Positions 12,101 through 21,830 of a DNA stretch of 64,000 bases are shown one piece after another. The stretch covers positions 11,718,001 to 11,782,000 of the forward strand of contig OW204012.1 of NCBI GenBank assembly GCA_934047225.1. The letters run 5' to 3'. The stretch comes from Ypsolopha sequella. Lineage: Eukaryota; Arthropoda; Insecta; Lepidoptera; Ypsolophidae. The number at the start of each line of letters is the position of its first letter. The stretch's first letter is position 1. Both the position numbers and the translations under genes were made by a program. The notes under the pieces are model-generated. The model was not told the DNA's origin. It was given only the letters and a program-made list of their open reading frames with translations, and made no database searches.

Positions 12101-15100
12101 TATCAAAGAAGGTAGAACTCGACCAGGCCGCCCTAGAAGGATATATGCTGGCCCAATTGGCAACATATCAAAGAAGGTAGAACTCGACCAGGCCGCCCTA
12201 GAAGGATATATGCTGGCCCAATTGGCAACATATCAAAGAAGGTAGAACTCGACCAGGCCGCCCTAGAAGGATATATGCTGGCCCAATTGGCAACATATCA
12301 AAGAAGGTAGAACTCGACCAGGCCGCCCTAGAAGGATATATGCTGGCCCAATTGGCAACATATCAAAGAAGGTAGAACTCGACCAGGCCGCCCTAGAAGG
12401 ATATATGCTGGCCCAATTGGCAACATATCAAAGAAGGTAGAACTCGACCAGGCCGCCCTAGAAGGATATATGCTGGCCCAATTGGCAACATATCAAAGAA
12501 GGTAGAACTCGACCAGGCCGCCCTAGAAGGATATATGCTGGCCCAATTGGCAACATATCAAAGAAGGTAGAACTCGACCAGGCCGCCCTAGAAGGATATA
12601 TGCTGGCCCAATTGGCAACATATCAAAGAAGGTAGAACTCGACCAGGCCGCCCTAGAAGGATATATGCTGGCCCAATTGGCAACATATCAAAGAAGGTAG
12701 AACTCGACCAGGCCGCCCTAGAAGGATATATGCTGGCCCAATTGGCAACATATCAAAGAAGGTAGAACTCGACCAGGCCGCCCTAGAAGGATATATGCTG
12801 GCCCAATTGGCAACATATCAAAGAAGGTAGAACTCGACCAGGCCGCCCTAGAAGGATATATGCTGGCCCAATTGGCAACATATCAAAGAAGAGCAATGTC
12901 AAAAGTACCCGGATAAGAAGAGCTTGTATGACTAGATTGATGGTAGTAGAAGATGCGAAAGAGGTGTGTCAAGATCGTTGCAGATGGAAATTTGTGGTCT
13001 CTGGGAGACAGACAGGCTTACATTTCGCCGCTGCCACATCAGCGGGCCTATTATGTACCTTTGAATCGGTTGCCAACTGGGTGCCTATCATCAAAAACAT
13101 AGATTTGCTATCGAATTCCGATTGTCTAAGGAGAATAAATACTTTTGCTTTAAAAGCTTTTTTTAACCGTTTTATTATATATATAATATATATACAGACT
13201 CTTACGAATATTAAAGTAGAAATTGAATAAAAAAGAAAATTTTCGATATATATTTCGACCCACTTGGGATCGTCGTCAGTTGAATAATCGATATTCGACT
13301 GACGACGATCCCAAGTGGGTCGAAATATATATCGAAAATTTTCTTTTTTATTCAATTTCTACTTTAATATTCGTAAGAGATTGTCTAAGGATATTTTCGT
13401 ACTAGAAGTGACGTCACGGTTCGTAAATAGTTCAATACCCACTGAAGGCAAATTTGAAAATTCAGTTTTTAACATACAAAATACAAATGGTACATAAGTG
13501 ACAAGACAAAAAGGTCTAAGCTCGGCATACAGCTTCCTGACACACACGCAGACAGCCGCCGATTTTCATCTCAGCCTTGTTATACTATTATGAAACACAT
13601 TATATTAAAGTAACTACTATAAACATAGTGATACTGATTGTGATGATAGTAGGTAATAATTTTATTAATTTGTATCATTTCCTAACTTTTGATCCCTCTA
13701 AAGAGTTAACATTAATTAATTACAGACTGTAAAAGGAAATAGACTATATGAGACAGGTAGGCAAAGATATATATGACGAAGGCGGGACGGAGGGTTCGTT
13801 GTCAGGTGTGTCAGACATGGCAATAACCTCAAAATAATAGTTCGGTTGTTTAGTACAGACATCTATTTTCACTGTTGGAAACAAATTAACAGGAAACAAA
13901 TTCAAAATTCAAAAAGTTTATTTTGCAAAGTAGGTATATATAATACACATTTCACAAGTCAAATTTTAATCTTATAAAAATATATGTAATAAAATAATAA
14001 ATGTACATGAACTACTTAGATTAAATGTTTATTTAATTTATGTAGCAATATATATACGATTAAAATTATAGGTAAAATATTATTATACAAGGTGAAATCC
14101 AATCAACCGCCCGAACCCATACCGGAGACCCGGCCAGGGACCAGGAACAAGGTTCAATGATCACCAACCGAGCCCCCAGCAAGAATCCAGGCGGCCGACC
14201 AAATCCCATCCTATATACTACATAGTAATAGGTTACATATATAAATACATGCCTACCTCATGCCTAACCAACGATCAGACGGATAGATTCGGATTACTTG
14301 GTCGAGAAACGCGGTAAGTTCGATACAGCGACGCACCCTCAAAGCAATGACCGTTCGTCTCGGCGTTCTCCAACAGAATGATCACGGGCCGCACTCCACC
14401 GACAAACGAAACGTCAAAAACGTCAGACAACCGGAAACTAGTGTTGCCATCGCTGTATCGACCATACCCAAGTAAACTACGGGTTGGTCTCATTATTTCC
14501 ACTGAGAATAACCATTGACGGTTATTCTGATACTACATGTATCACTATTTCCATTGCGTTTTTAAAATCGCGACGCCGACTTCACGGTCGCTTATCAGAC
14601 GCCGCAATTTCCTCTACCAATACATAGGTACTGGCCACTGAGAATGTTTTTGATGGATTAATTGTCAATAAGTGGACAGTGATACGTTTTAATTAATTAA
14701 TTAATTTAAATTATTTCTATGCGTTTTCATAAATCGCTTATAATGGTAATACTGAGATGGTTTGTTAGAGAAATCGGGTATCACTATTTCCATTCGATGT
14801 TTTTCACGTCAATGGCTATTGTGAGACGGATTTGCATAAATCTGGCAGTATCAGAATTTCCATTCCAATGGAAAATGGAAATAATGAGACCCACCCTAAA
14901 CTACTTGACGTTTCCGACTAGGCTCGATAGACGGCGTTAGTTGGGTCTGCGACATATATGTTTTTCTTTTTTCATTAACCTGAATTCCTGCTGTGCATTA
15001 TTTATTGCCGGTTACTGTACTATAATGCCCTTTCTGTTACAATTTCAGTGCGAGCGCATGTTCGAAGAGAACGAGGAAGAGATCATTGCTCTCTACAAGA

Positions 15101-18100
15101 GCAGGCCGCACGATGAGGTGATGCCGGACTCTGTCGGCGAGGTGAGTGCGACCCGAATAGGCATGATGACTAAAAAATTCTAATTAGTCCGTCAGTTAGA
15201 TTATCAGAAAATATTGGACACGTATTTTTTCTTTTGTCAATTAAACGAAAAATCATGAAGATATAGTCCGCTAAAGTTCCGCGTGACGTCACGCCTAAGT
15301 ACACTTTACCTAGGCGTGACGTCACCAGCCCCCACCCTCAAACTTTGACGCGCTTTATCTCTGTCATTTTTTGTTTGACTGACAAAAGAAAAAATACGTG
15401 TCCTATATTTTTTGATAACCTAAATGACGGACTAGAAAGAAAGAAAGAAAACCTTTATTTGTTGCTACACAAACAGAGAAAATAAAAATAAAAAAAACAA
15501 GTACATTATAAAAAAAACAAAGAAAACAGAAAAGTAACAATAATAATGAAACATTGAGAAGATTAAATAATGATTGTAGCAACAAAAAGGTCCTTGGCTC
15601 AGCATAATGCCGCAAGCTCCATGAACTTACGACGCTGATTTTCAGCCAAGGCCTAAATAGAATAATATTTTGTTTACCCTGTCATCTCTCCTATTCCATC
15701 CGTCCATCAGCCTGTGTTTGTCATATTTTTCATTTTATTGTTAATGCACACAGAAAACTTAATTCTAAATTGCATGATAAAAGTTGTGTACAATGGCGTG
15801 CTTATCTCAATATTGAGATTTCTTCCAGCAAACCAAGGGGAATGAATGAATGAATGAATGAACTTTATTTCAGAAAGAAAAGTACATCGAAGTATTTTTA
15901 CATGATACCTTATCATATTACTTAGGACTAACTTAACTTATGTGTATACATTGAATTTGCTTATTTACAGGTATAACAATCTATGTAGCATGTATAAATT
16001 GGAATGTGAAATTGAACAAACAACTTAAAATCAAAAGTGTTTAAATATAACCTAAATAATATAATAAAAGAACATTAATGCACATAAACTATCAACGGGT
16101 AACAGGGGTTGAAAGCTACAAACCGTGCTAGTCAAAAACTGTTTGACGGTAGTTCGCCGTTTATAACCTTCATTTGGTTTAGATGTAGTGTTTACAGCAT
16201 TTTTAAGGTAAATAAATGTAAGTAAGTAAGTAAGTAAGTAAGTAAAGTAAAAGTAAAGTAATTTATTTTAAAATACCACAAACACGAGAAAGAACATAAA
16301 AACATACAAAATAACAAACAATACAAATTAACAAACAGTACGAGTAAACATAACATTAGGAAAACAGTGGTAAATAAAAAAGGATTTCAGCTCAGCTTAA
16401 TGCTGTAGTAGGGGCTACAGCGCTGGTATTCTGCTGAACCCTGACTTAAAATTAATATTAAAACTTAACCTATACCTATGCTAGGTGGCTTATATTTAAA
16501 TACACATAAAGATAAGAAGAATGTGCAGGAGATATATATAAATAAATAATTATATTTATATAAAACATAAATTATATACATATTTACCAAAGTAAAAATA
16601 TATAAAATAACAAAAATTTTCATTACAAGGCTTATATTATTTTTGTAGGTCTAAAAGGTACTTTTTCAATTTAATACGGATTAAATGTAAGAAATAAGTG
16701 ATAAACAGGTTTGATAGGTGATAGGAATATTTGATATATATAAGATATTCATATTGTGCACGATAATACTTATACAGAAACAAGATTAAGTTAATAGTAA
16801 ATATCTAATAGTTAAAAATAATAATAATATGATATTATACATGAAATTTATATGCAAATGCCTTCATATCAAATCAGTCTAAAGCAAATTATTATAAATT
16901 TATCTTCTAAACAGCCATTTCTCAAGTGACGTCACACGAACGCAAATGGAAATTGCAGCTTTTTCGTAAAAATATTCATCATCATGAGGTTTTTTAGACC
17001 ACAAGTTCTAAAATACGGCTTCTTAAACCTAAATCTCGAAATGGTTTTCGAATTAACACACAAAATTTATACTTGCGATTGTCGGCACTTGGTGAAACTT
17101 GAAACACATCTTGAATTAAAAACACTTGTACTTATAGTTTCACTTTATTTGTGTTAACTCCCAACCGGTTTCGGATTTTACTCCATTTTCAAGGGAAGAT
17201 GTTAATTAAAATATTTCACTGACTCCATGCACTAGCTCTGAGCAACGTAAACAATGATAATGTTGACAGGAAATAGAATTGAGTAGGTAGGTCGAAAATG
17301 TATCAGTGATGTCATGCGGTAAAATTACCCGAAAAATGGGGAATTTTCTAGGGATTTTTTAATGCTGTTACATTTTAACTACAACAATATACAGAGTGAT
17401 TGGAAATTGCTCTTATTCCTCTTGGGGGAAAAAACTATGATTCATTTGGAGTGATTTGACCACTATCACTTGGGGGTCGCAAATCTGCCGTTTTCGAGAA
17501 ATTTAAAATTTTTAAATCTTTGTTGATTGTGAATTTAGACATGCAACATAAGATTTTGCAATTGTTTGAGTGATTTATAGCTTTAAAGAGATCGATCATC
17601 AGTTAACTGATGTACACACCGAATTTCAGGTGTATTATGTTTATTTAATATCGGTTTACCGACACACCTTAACACGATTTAATCTAAGTGAATTCTGTTG
17701 TCCTTCCCAGATCTGCTTCAAGCACGCCAACTACTGTGACCAGTGGATGCTGCCCGACGAGACCGATACTACATGGACCAGCGAGATGGAAGCCGAATAT
17801 GTCAAGGTTCACAACTTCTCTATCTCTTCACTACATAGTATAAAACAAAGTCGCTTCCCGCTTTCTGTCTGTTCCTATGCATGCTTAGATCTTTAAAACT
17901 ACGCATCTTGATGCGGTTTTTTCAAGAGGAAGGTTTATATGTATAATTAAGCTGATTCTGAAGGCTTTAATTTTAGTTATAGTGCTGTCAAAACTTGAGA
18001 TTTTCCAAAGTAATTTAACTTCTGTTCCATAAACGTAAGAACTATTTTGCAATGAAGAAAATTTAGTTTTGACAGCACTAAAACTTAAATTAATGACTTC

Positions 18101-19467
18101 AGAATCGGCTTTAATACATGCATAATATAGTAGAGAAACACTGATAATTTTAGAGGTTTCTAACACATTTTTTTGCCGCACCCGCTCGTCTCTGAGCCCG
18201 CTGCGCCCGCGCCGCAGTAAATAATGGCTTATTTACGAAGCGATTTTAAGCAATACAGCATTAATCCTTATCCAATTAAGTACCTTGAATACTGTAGTAT
18301 ATTTAGTATCAGCATTGCACCCGTGCGAAGCCGGGGCGGGTCGCTAGTATAGTATAAAATAAGATATATGTTTTTACGATTGTATGGTTTGGGCATGTGG
18401 AGCAGTGGCGGTACCTTCATACAAGCCCAAAAGCCCGGCTTGCCTACGAAAATGCTCGATTAAGAATATCAGCTTGAAAGGGCTGCAAAATGCTAAATTC
18501 AGTCCTGCTCTAACGCTGTTGTTTTTCAACTGACTATCCTGCTCTTATCAGATGCCGCGCATGCAAAACTTCAGTTATTTTGAAATCGCGGCTACATTAG
18601 GACATTAACTATAATTTCTAGATGTAATAAATATGTTAGTATCTGCGTGTGTTAGTTTCGTTTCAATCGGTTTTGAATCTCGATTATTAATAACCAAAAA
18701 TGATGTTAGAAAACGTCCACAATCTTGCCAAAATCAGGTTTCTCCTGAAACAAGTTTTCAATTTTGTGCTCGCGACGAAATCGGCTCGATTGTATTGTCC
18801 TCGCAAGTTTCATGGAGGGTGCACCTTATCGCGAAATGAAACAGCATGACATTTGGCCACGCCCACAACTGAGTTGGTCACGTCTTAAGGAAATAGTCGT
18901 CAATAGAGTATCCACTTAAATAATTTTCAATGCAAGTGCTCATAGAGGCCCACTTTGTATGCATCAAAACCGAACAGAAAGTCGATTATTTTGCCCTAGG
19001 GCTTTATTATTATTTTTTTAATTTATCTACGAGAAGTTGGCTAACCTGCAACCTTTCCTGTGTACCATAAATGTTATACTTTTTTTTCCACTGTTTAACG
19101 GCTCTGGATACAGTCCTTTTGAGCCAATCATAATTTAAAGTTCACAAGATTATATTTGTTTTATTTCCTCACACTATGCATTGAAAAACGTAGTATGATA
19201 CACGGGCGTAAGAGCAATAAATTGCTCGGATATGTTTAAAACACTCGCTACGCTCGTGTTTTAAATCGTCCTCGTGATTTATTCCTTTTCGCCCTTGTAG
19301 CATAAACTACCTATACTACACTGGCCTGCAAAACTAAGTACTACACTTTTTAAATTTGATTTTTCTCTAAACTATAGAAGTTAGAGATTTAAAATAATCA
19401 CATAGTGAAGTTGTCCTTATAGTTCCCTATAGTTTCAAAGAAAGCTGATAAAATTTGCTATAAAAGG

Positions 19468-19499
<32 letters not shown>

Positions 19500-20387
19500 A
19501 CAGTTTAAAAACAAAGATTGGCGTTCTCTAGTCCCCACAGTAGGATTCCCTGGGTGGTGGGGACTAGCTTCCTTTACTCGTCTCATAAATTTGGTGTTCC
19601 ATGCTGCATTTATACAAAATCAAAAACACAGATCTTAGCTATAATAAATTACTCAGTTACCATTAATTACATTAAATTTAAAATTATAATAAATTGATTA
19701 AAATATGAATTTACATCTAATATGAATTATGTTACTGAATTAAAATAAAATAAAAATTAAGTTAAAATGTCAATCAAATTATAAATTAATCACAGAATTA
19801 AGATAAAAAAAAATATATATTAAGATACAAAATTAGGATTACAAAATAAAAATAAAAATAAAGTAATAATTAAAATAAAATAAAATTACAGTTTGAAAAT
19901 TTAAAATTAAGATTTTGAAGCTCACCCTGATACAATTTATTTGGAATAGGATAGGTATTGAAAGAGGGTGTATGTGTGTGTGTAAGGGTGTATGTGGGTG
20001 TGTAATAGTGTAAGGGTGTGTGTGTGTGTAATTTATGATCGAGATCAATTTCAAAACTAATACATTTATTTCAATAATAATAGGTAGGATTATCAAGAAA
20101 AGGTAAAAATGCGAAGAATGTAAAGTATTATTTTATTTTTTTAAATCTCTAACTTCTATAGTTTAGAAAAAAATCAAATTTAAAAAGTGTAGTACTTAGT
20201 TTTGCAGGCCAGTGTATTACGGTTGTATCTCTGACACAATCTGTTGTTTTTTTTTTAGATTAACGGCCCCGACCCGTACGGGTTCGGCAACATGGCGGCC
20301 CCCCCGCCCCCCGCTGTGGACGACGACGAAGAAGTCGACTACGATGAGATTGCCGCCGAAGACGACACGCCCAGAGACGAGTTTTAA
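6025..20387 (+). CDS. sel: Canopy/Seele-family saposin-like ER protein, seven exons, complete
   Basis: Exons: 6025-6112, 7582-7649, 8582-8681, 11160-11314, 15049-15141, 17711-17806, 20259-20387. All joins use AG/GT sites, the phases agree, and the product is 242 aa. Residues 1-19 form a signal peptide with a hydrophobic core ending VSA. Six cysteines (28, 31, 86, 138, 170, 177) have the spacing of the MIR-interacting saposin-like (Canopy) family: KCLVCR, GICKK, CERMFEENEEE, ICFKHANYC. The tail is very acidic and ends RDEF, a possible weak KDEL-type ER retrieval signal. Known for the family: Canopy proteins are ER chaperone-like proteins, and Drosophila Seele is needed in dorsoventral patterning for Spaetzle processing. 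Function here is inferred from homology. The introns (0.9-3.7 kb) are packed with MITEs and LINE tails. Confidence 0.9.
6259..7473 (+). mobile_element. eroded DNA transposon with terminal inverted repeats, in sel intron 1
   Basis: Ends are inverted repeats of about 33 bp: left TCAGTTTTTTTCTAGCAGCT..., right ...GCTGCTAGAGAAAAACTGA. The decayed coding region 6378-7370 lies between them on the plus strand. No target-site duplication can be seen. Confidence 0.75.
6378..7370 (+). pseudogene. broken transposon protein of a widespread arthropod family
   Basis: Starts at an ATG (MSRLRRTCFNGPNSFCAVCG). It continues in shifting frames through IEHNWLICFYIKM, ILPPIHIKLGLIKQFVKAL, FDGPQMRELIKDQNF, CNMSIKMHFFFSHLERFPEN, LSEEQGERFYQDI and MMTDYCWSIQN. 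I recognise these blocks from a large family of repeated, uncharacterised arthropod proteins. Several stops, frameshifts and an internal deletion after residue about 50 make it non-functional. Confidence 0.75.
7582..7649 (+). CDS. sel: sel exon 2
   Basis: Preceded by 'attactttcag' and followed by GTAAGT. It encodes the second cysteine (CRTTFDELNTAI) and ends in phase 0 after KKID. It lies about 110 bp downstream of the transposon remnant at 6259-7473. Confidence 0.88.
7870..8244. mobile_element. hAT-type MITE, 375 bp, in sel intron 2
   Basis: Begins CAGGGTTGGATTC and ends GAAATTCAACCCTG. It is flanked on both sides by the 8-bp duplication GATACCAC (7862-7869 and 8245-8252). An 8-bp duplication and CAGGG ends are hallmarks of hAT. 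Confidence 0.85.
8582..8681 (+). CDS. sel: sel exon 3
   Basis: Acceptor 'ttgcttgcag', donor GTAAGT. Encodes VGNFRMDAAGN through SELVDGI and the first base of Cys86. This includes the R(V)PAHRSS..Y..ELVDG-type block typical of Canopy proteins. Confidence 0.87.
8890..9121. mobile_element. mariner-like palindromic MITE, copy 1, in sel intron 3
   Basis: 232 bp between TA dinucleotides. Termini CACTGGCCTGCAAAACTAAG and its reverse complement; the arms of about 95 bp fold into one hairpin. A second copy, interrupted, is at 19319-20214. Confidence 0.88.
9122..9700. other. intron sequence with repeat pieces
   Basis: AT-rich. Contains 'gtctgtctg' and 'ggttccgtacct' pieces of the family at 1-205 around 9405-9560. 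No coding content. Confidence 0.5.
9700..9862 (+). mobile_element. LINE 3' end with TTGTAT-type tail
   Basis: 'acaagtctgacttagtgtgg' starts a sequence ending 'aaataaagttatttgtatta'. The same start and tail type recur at 52770-52998, which supports a retroelement 3' UTR. Confidence 0.65.
10394..10765 (+). mobile_element. retroelement 3' region ending in (GATG)n, copy 1
   Basis: 'gtagagctgatgccgcgctc' through 'tgtccagcagtggacgaata' and a run of ggat/gatg repeats. Further copies at 53646-53958 and, tail only, 63775-63848. This tail is one of the commonest repeats in Lepidoptera. Confidence 0.75.
10793..11094. mobile_element. hAT-type MITE, 302 bp, just before sel exon 4
   Basis: Termini CAGCGTTTCTTAACC and its reverse complement. 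The 8-bp target duplication ATCTAGAC is at 10785-10792 and 11095-11102. It includes the GC palindrome 'gtccgcggacccccggggg'. It ends 65 bp before the exon 4 acceptor. Confidence 0.9.
11160..11314 (+). CDS. sel: sel exon 4
   Basis: Acceptor 'ccaatttcag', donor GTAAGT. It completes Cys86 and encodes KKMDDYVRVYYK through DDDLNKSLEYY. The donor is followed almost at once by a foldback element (from about 11325). Confidence 0.88.
11325..11582. mobile_element. foldback element at the sel exon 4 donor
   Basis: Two arms of about 115 bp ('gattgttgttgactatatgc' and 'gcatatagtcaacaacaatc') meet at a short centre near 11460. It starts about 10 bp after the sel exon 4 splice donor. Related copies with a longer centre are at 23099-23395, 23880-24130, 29130-29290 and 31328-31575. 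Confidence 0.88.
11590..11877 (-). repeat. 'ggaaccctaaa' element, inverted copy
   Basis: Reverse complement of the sequence at 1-205 (from 'gttccgtacccaaagggtaa' to 'caacaaatactaaaaacc'). It continues to the usual end 'ggaacccttcgtgcgcgagt'. Confidence 0.75.
11890..12990 (+). mobile_element. LINE coding fragment split by a tandem array
   Basis: Before the array the plus strand reads GMLRCFGHVERMNEIRVT, a motif near the C-terminus of many non-LTR retroelements. After it, 'gtgtgtcaagatcgttgcag' matches 51265 and 55160-55500. The array 11978-12887 sits inside this fragment. Confidence 0.7.
11978..12887. repeat. perfect tandem array, 65-bp unit x 14
   Basis: The unit starts 'gaaggtagaactcgaccagg' and ends 'ggcaacatatcaaa'. 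'ccctagaagg' recurs at 12001, 12066, 12131 and so on to 12846. I see no differences between units. 65 is not a multiple of 3, so it cannot encode a repeated peptide in one frame. Confidence 0.97.
13198..13378. repeat. near-perfect palindrome, about 180 bp
   Basis: Arms of about 85 bp run from 'actcttacgaatattaaag' to a centre at about 13288 and back. A 13-bp direct repeat, gattgtctaagga, stands at 13120-13132 and 13379-13391. This could be a target duplication for a larger insertion (13133-13378). Confidence 0.85.
13905..14262 (-). mobile_element. interspersed element, inverted copy at 43135-43510
   Basis: 'caaggtgaaatccaatcaac' through 'ggttacatatataaatac' equals the reverse complement of 43150-43315. 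The AT-rich part with 'ttcaaaaagtttattttgca' matches 43470-43500. Probably a retroelement 3' part next to a foldback. Confidence 0.75.
14471..14912. mobile_element. foldback element, about 440 bp
   Basis: 'ggttggtctcattatttcca' at the left and 'ggaaataatgagacccaccc' at the right form inverted ends. The interior repeats 'tcactatttccatt' at 14541 and 14790. Confidence 0.6.
15049..15141 (+). CDS. sel: sel exon 5
   Basis: Acceptor 'acaatttcag', donor GTGAGT, phase 0 at both ends. Encodes CERMFEENEEEIIALYK through DSVGE, which carries Cys138. A MITE begins 43 bp after the donor. Confidence 0.88.
15185..15434. mobile_element. MITE with TAGTCCGTCA ends, copy 1, after sel exon 5
   Basis: 250 bp. 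Left 'tagtccgtcagttagattat', right 'aacctaaatgacggacta'. The centre carries paired 'gcgtgacgtcacgcctaag' sequences. A second copy is at 53194-53419 and a piece at 37085-37140. Confidence 0.8.
15435..15655 (-). mobile_element. LINE 3' end, minus orientation
   Basis: The (GAAA)n run at its left is the tail read backwards. 'ggctcagcataatgccgcaa' at the right is a familiar end of the coding part in lepidopteran LINEs. Confidence 0.6.
15838..15900 (-). mobile_element. LINE 3' end with (GAAT)n tail
   Basis: Six GAAT units at about 15839-15863 are followed by 'ctttatttcagaaag', the reversed tail of a retroelement. Confidence 0.55.
15900..16205. other. intron sequence, nothing recognised
   Basis: AT-rich, with no open frame or repeat that I can match within the window. 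Confidence 0.5.
16210..16480 (-). mobile_element. LINE 3' end with (GTAA)n tail
   Basis: GTAA x 7 near 16215-16245, then 'taatttattttaaaatacca', and 'gatttcagctcagcttaatg' at the far end. The order is that of a minus-strand retroelement tail. Confidence 0.55.
16480..17700. other. sel intron 5, mostly unassigned
   Basis: Holds the inverted copy (16905-17045) of the repeat at 1035-1185. 'cccaaccggtttcgg' at 17160 and 'cttgggggtcgcaaatctgc' at 17470 look like common repeats but I cannot place them. No coding content apart from exon 6 next door. Confidence 0.5.
17711..17806 (+). CDS. sel: sel exon 6
   Basis: Acceptor 'tccttcccag'. The donor after EAEYVK is GTTCAC, a weak splice site, but both frame and homology require it. 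It carries the paired cysteines ICFKHANYC (170 and 177). Confidence 0.85.
17949..18113. mobile_element. MITE with GCCGATTCTGAAGGC ends, copy 1
   Basis: Left 'gctgattctgaaggctttaa', right 'acttcagaatcggcttt'. The interior arms 'agtgctgtcaaaac' are inverted. Copies at 20427-20579 and 28454-28609. Confidence 0.8.
18690..18890 (+). repeat. interspersed repeat, copy 2
   Basis: Same sequence as 745-935 with small changes ('gaaaacgtccacaatcttgc', 'catgacatttggccacgcc'). Confidence 0.7.
18935..19316 (+). mobile_element. non-autonomous element 'gccctagggc', copy 1
   Basis: 'gcatcaaaaccgaacagaaa' through 'acgggcgtaagagcaataaa' to 'tgtagcataaactac'. The last 130 bp form inverted halves ('acgggcgtaa' and 'ttttcgccct'). 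Near-identical copies at 41240-41634, 45020-45400 (inverted) and, partial, 50465-50590. Confidence 0.8.
19319..20214. mobile_element. mariner-like MITE, copy 2, split by a retroelement insertion
   Basis: Same termini as 8890-9121, flanked by TA at 19317-19318 and 20215-20216. About 660 bp (19467-20128) are inserted in the loop of the hairpin. Confidence 0.88.
19467..20128 (-). mobile_element. LINE 3' fragment inserted in the MITE
   Basis: Begins with about 20 T on the plus strand, that is, a poly(A) tail of a minus-strand element. It holds 'gtccccacagtaggattccc' and an AT-rich part with GTGT/GGGTGT runs at 19970-20030. Confidence 0.7.
20259..20387 (+). CDS. sel: sel exon 7: acidic tail and stop
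   Basis: Acceptor 'gtttttttttttag'. Encodes INGPDPYGFGNM, a short Pro run (APPPPA), an Asp/Glu-rich stretch and the end DTPRDEF, then TAA at 20385-20387. It is strikingly GC-rich compared with the flanks, as expected for a conserved exon in AT-rich repeats. Confidence 0.88.
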   Translation: MNGPDPYGFGNMAAPPPPAVDDDEEVDYDEIAAEDDTPRDEF

Positions 20388-20406
20388 ACTAAATTCATTT
20401 CTCAAC

Positions 20407-20412
20407 ATTAAA
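20407..20412 (+). promoter_or_regulatory. possible sel poly(A) signal (ATTAAA)
   Basis: ATTAAA occurs 20 bp after the stop, just before a MITE that starts at about 20427. No AATAAA is closer. If it is used, the 3' UTR would be very short or would end inside the MITE. Confidence 0.35.
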
Positions 20413-20426
20413 CGTAAATTATTATA

Positions 20427-20579
20427 GCCGATTCTGAAGGCTTTAATTTTAGTTTTAGTGCTGTCAAAACTAAATTTTCTCCATTGCAAAATAGTCCTTA
20501 ACTGTTAGGGTTAGAAGTTAAATTACTTTGAAAAGTTTTGACAGCACTAAAACTAATATTAAAACCTTCAGAATCGGCT
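20427..20579. mobile_element. MITE with GCCGATTCTGAAGGC ends, copy 2, in the sel 3' flank
   Basis: Left 'agccgattctgaaggcttta', right 'aaccttcagaatcggct'. It begins only 40 bp after the sel stop codon. Confidence 0.82.
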
Positions 20580-20624
20580 TTATTAGCTTTGTAATTAGTT
20601 CATAGATATAATCACAGATGTGTA

Positions 20625-20885
20625 AGGTTAAATAATATTAGTTGGCGAAACTCAAAACATAGGTAGTACTAGTCTATATGAACAATTGTTTGTATGGGAG
20701 CTAAGCGAAATTCTTAAAAACTTGTTTTCACCTTTCCATACTGGACCAGTCAGCTGATCGGGGCAATTTGTATGGGAGGAAGAGAAAAAAAGTTGCGAAT
20801 TTCGCTTAGCTCCCATACAAACAGTTGTTCATATAGACTAGTACTACCTATGTTTTGAGTTCCGCCAACTAATATTATTTAACCT
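20625..20885. mobile_element. foldback element, 261 bp
   Basis: 'aggttaaataatattagttg' and its reverse complement bound the element. The arms run about 100 bp ('agtactagtctatatgaaca', 'gagctaagcgaaattc'). Confidence 0.85.
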
Positions 20886-21830
20886 AGTTAAATAGATGAA
20901 GCGAGTGTATGTACTTCGCGTGCCAAAAAAGCTCGCCAAAAGTGACAGCAATGCTCTTCCTTCACAGATATTGACTTCTACAACTTTGACTCTTATGTCT
21001 AACAATTCCTTCTAAAATTCAAACCGCTGTCAACCGTTTTCATAGTGAAATGTGACACGCTTGGTTTACATAGAGTTTGATGCACTTGCGTTATCTATTT
21101 AGATCAATGTCTGTGGATATTATAGACCGGCCGGATGAGACAGTCTTCGACCGCGACGCTGCTGATAGCCGAATTTCGTCAGCCAACACTGACAGCAGGA
21201 TAGCGTATACAATTTTCAACGCGTGCGACAGAGTTGGCATTACAGCCCGTGTCGCGGCCCAGGGGCGCGGGTGCAGGGTGTTCTAAATTCTAAATTCGAA
21301 GTGGGGGCGATTAAGGCGATTACCGTCGCCAAATTAGCAGCTCGATGTTTGTCTGTACGAATATCGACGGAAACGACATTGAAATAACGTTCAAATCAGT
21401 GCACAATGCGTGGTGGCTGTTACGACGCTCGCTGCGGCCTTGAAAGGGCAAAATATGAGAAAATAATACTTTTCACATGGGCGTCATTGTTCGATTGAAT
21501 AATTCTATGTTATATTTATAGCTATCAAGTTTATCTATTTATCAAAGCATAAATGAATTAAATCACCTAAGCCACTTAGGAGCAGTAGGAAATTCAAGCC
21601 AAAAAACACCATTCAGTTGAAACAATTTTTCATATAGAAGTTTTGGTGGTACGAAAAAGAAAAATGTTGCATATGTTGTCCTAGAGTTGATAATCCATAA
21701 TACATTTTTTCAATATTTTTGGTTTGGCCATAAAAAAGGAGTAGGCTTTAGAAAGTACCCATTTGGCGGTATTAAGGGCCTTATTGGTTCTGCACGGACT
21801 CTCCGTTACAGTGAGTATTGTGCACTTCCA
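20886..21830. other. no gene seen
   Basis: A stretch at 21185-21260 ('gacagcaggatagcgtatac') is repeated at 26915-26985, so it is a dispersed repeat. The 69-codon frame over it (21077-21286) is not treated as a gene. Confidence 0.5.

Noticed and set aside
11978..12887. Regular repeats that could suggest a CRISPR array or a repeat protein
   Set aside because: There are no spacers; whole 65-bp units follow each other directly. 65 is not divisible by 3, and stops occur. It is a minisatellite in eukaryotic DNA.
12969..13355. 128-codon minus-strand frame
   Set aside because: It runs across a palindrome and a LINE remnant. Its first residues are the mirror of a plus-strand frame at 13223, so it is a by-product of the inverted repeat.
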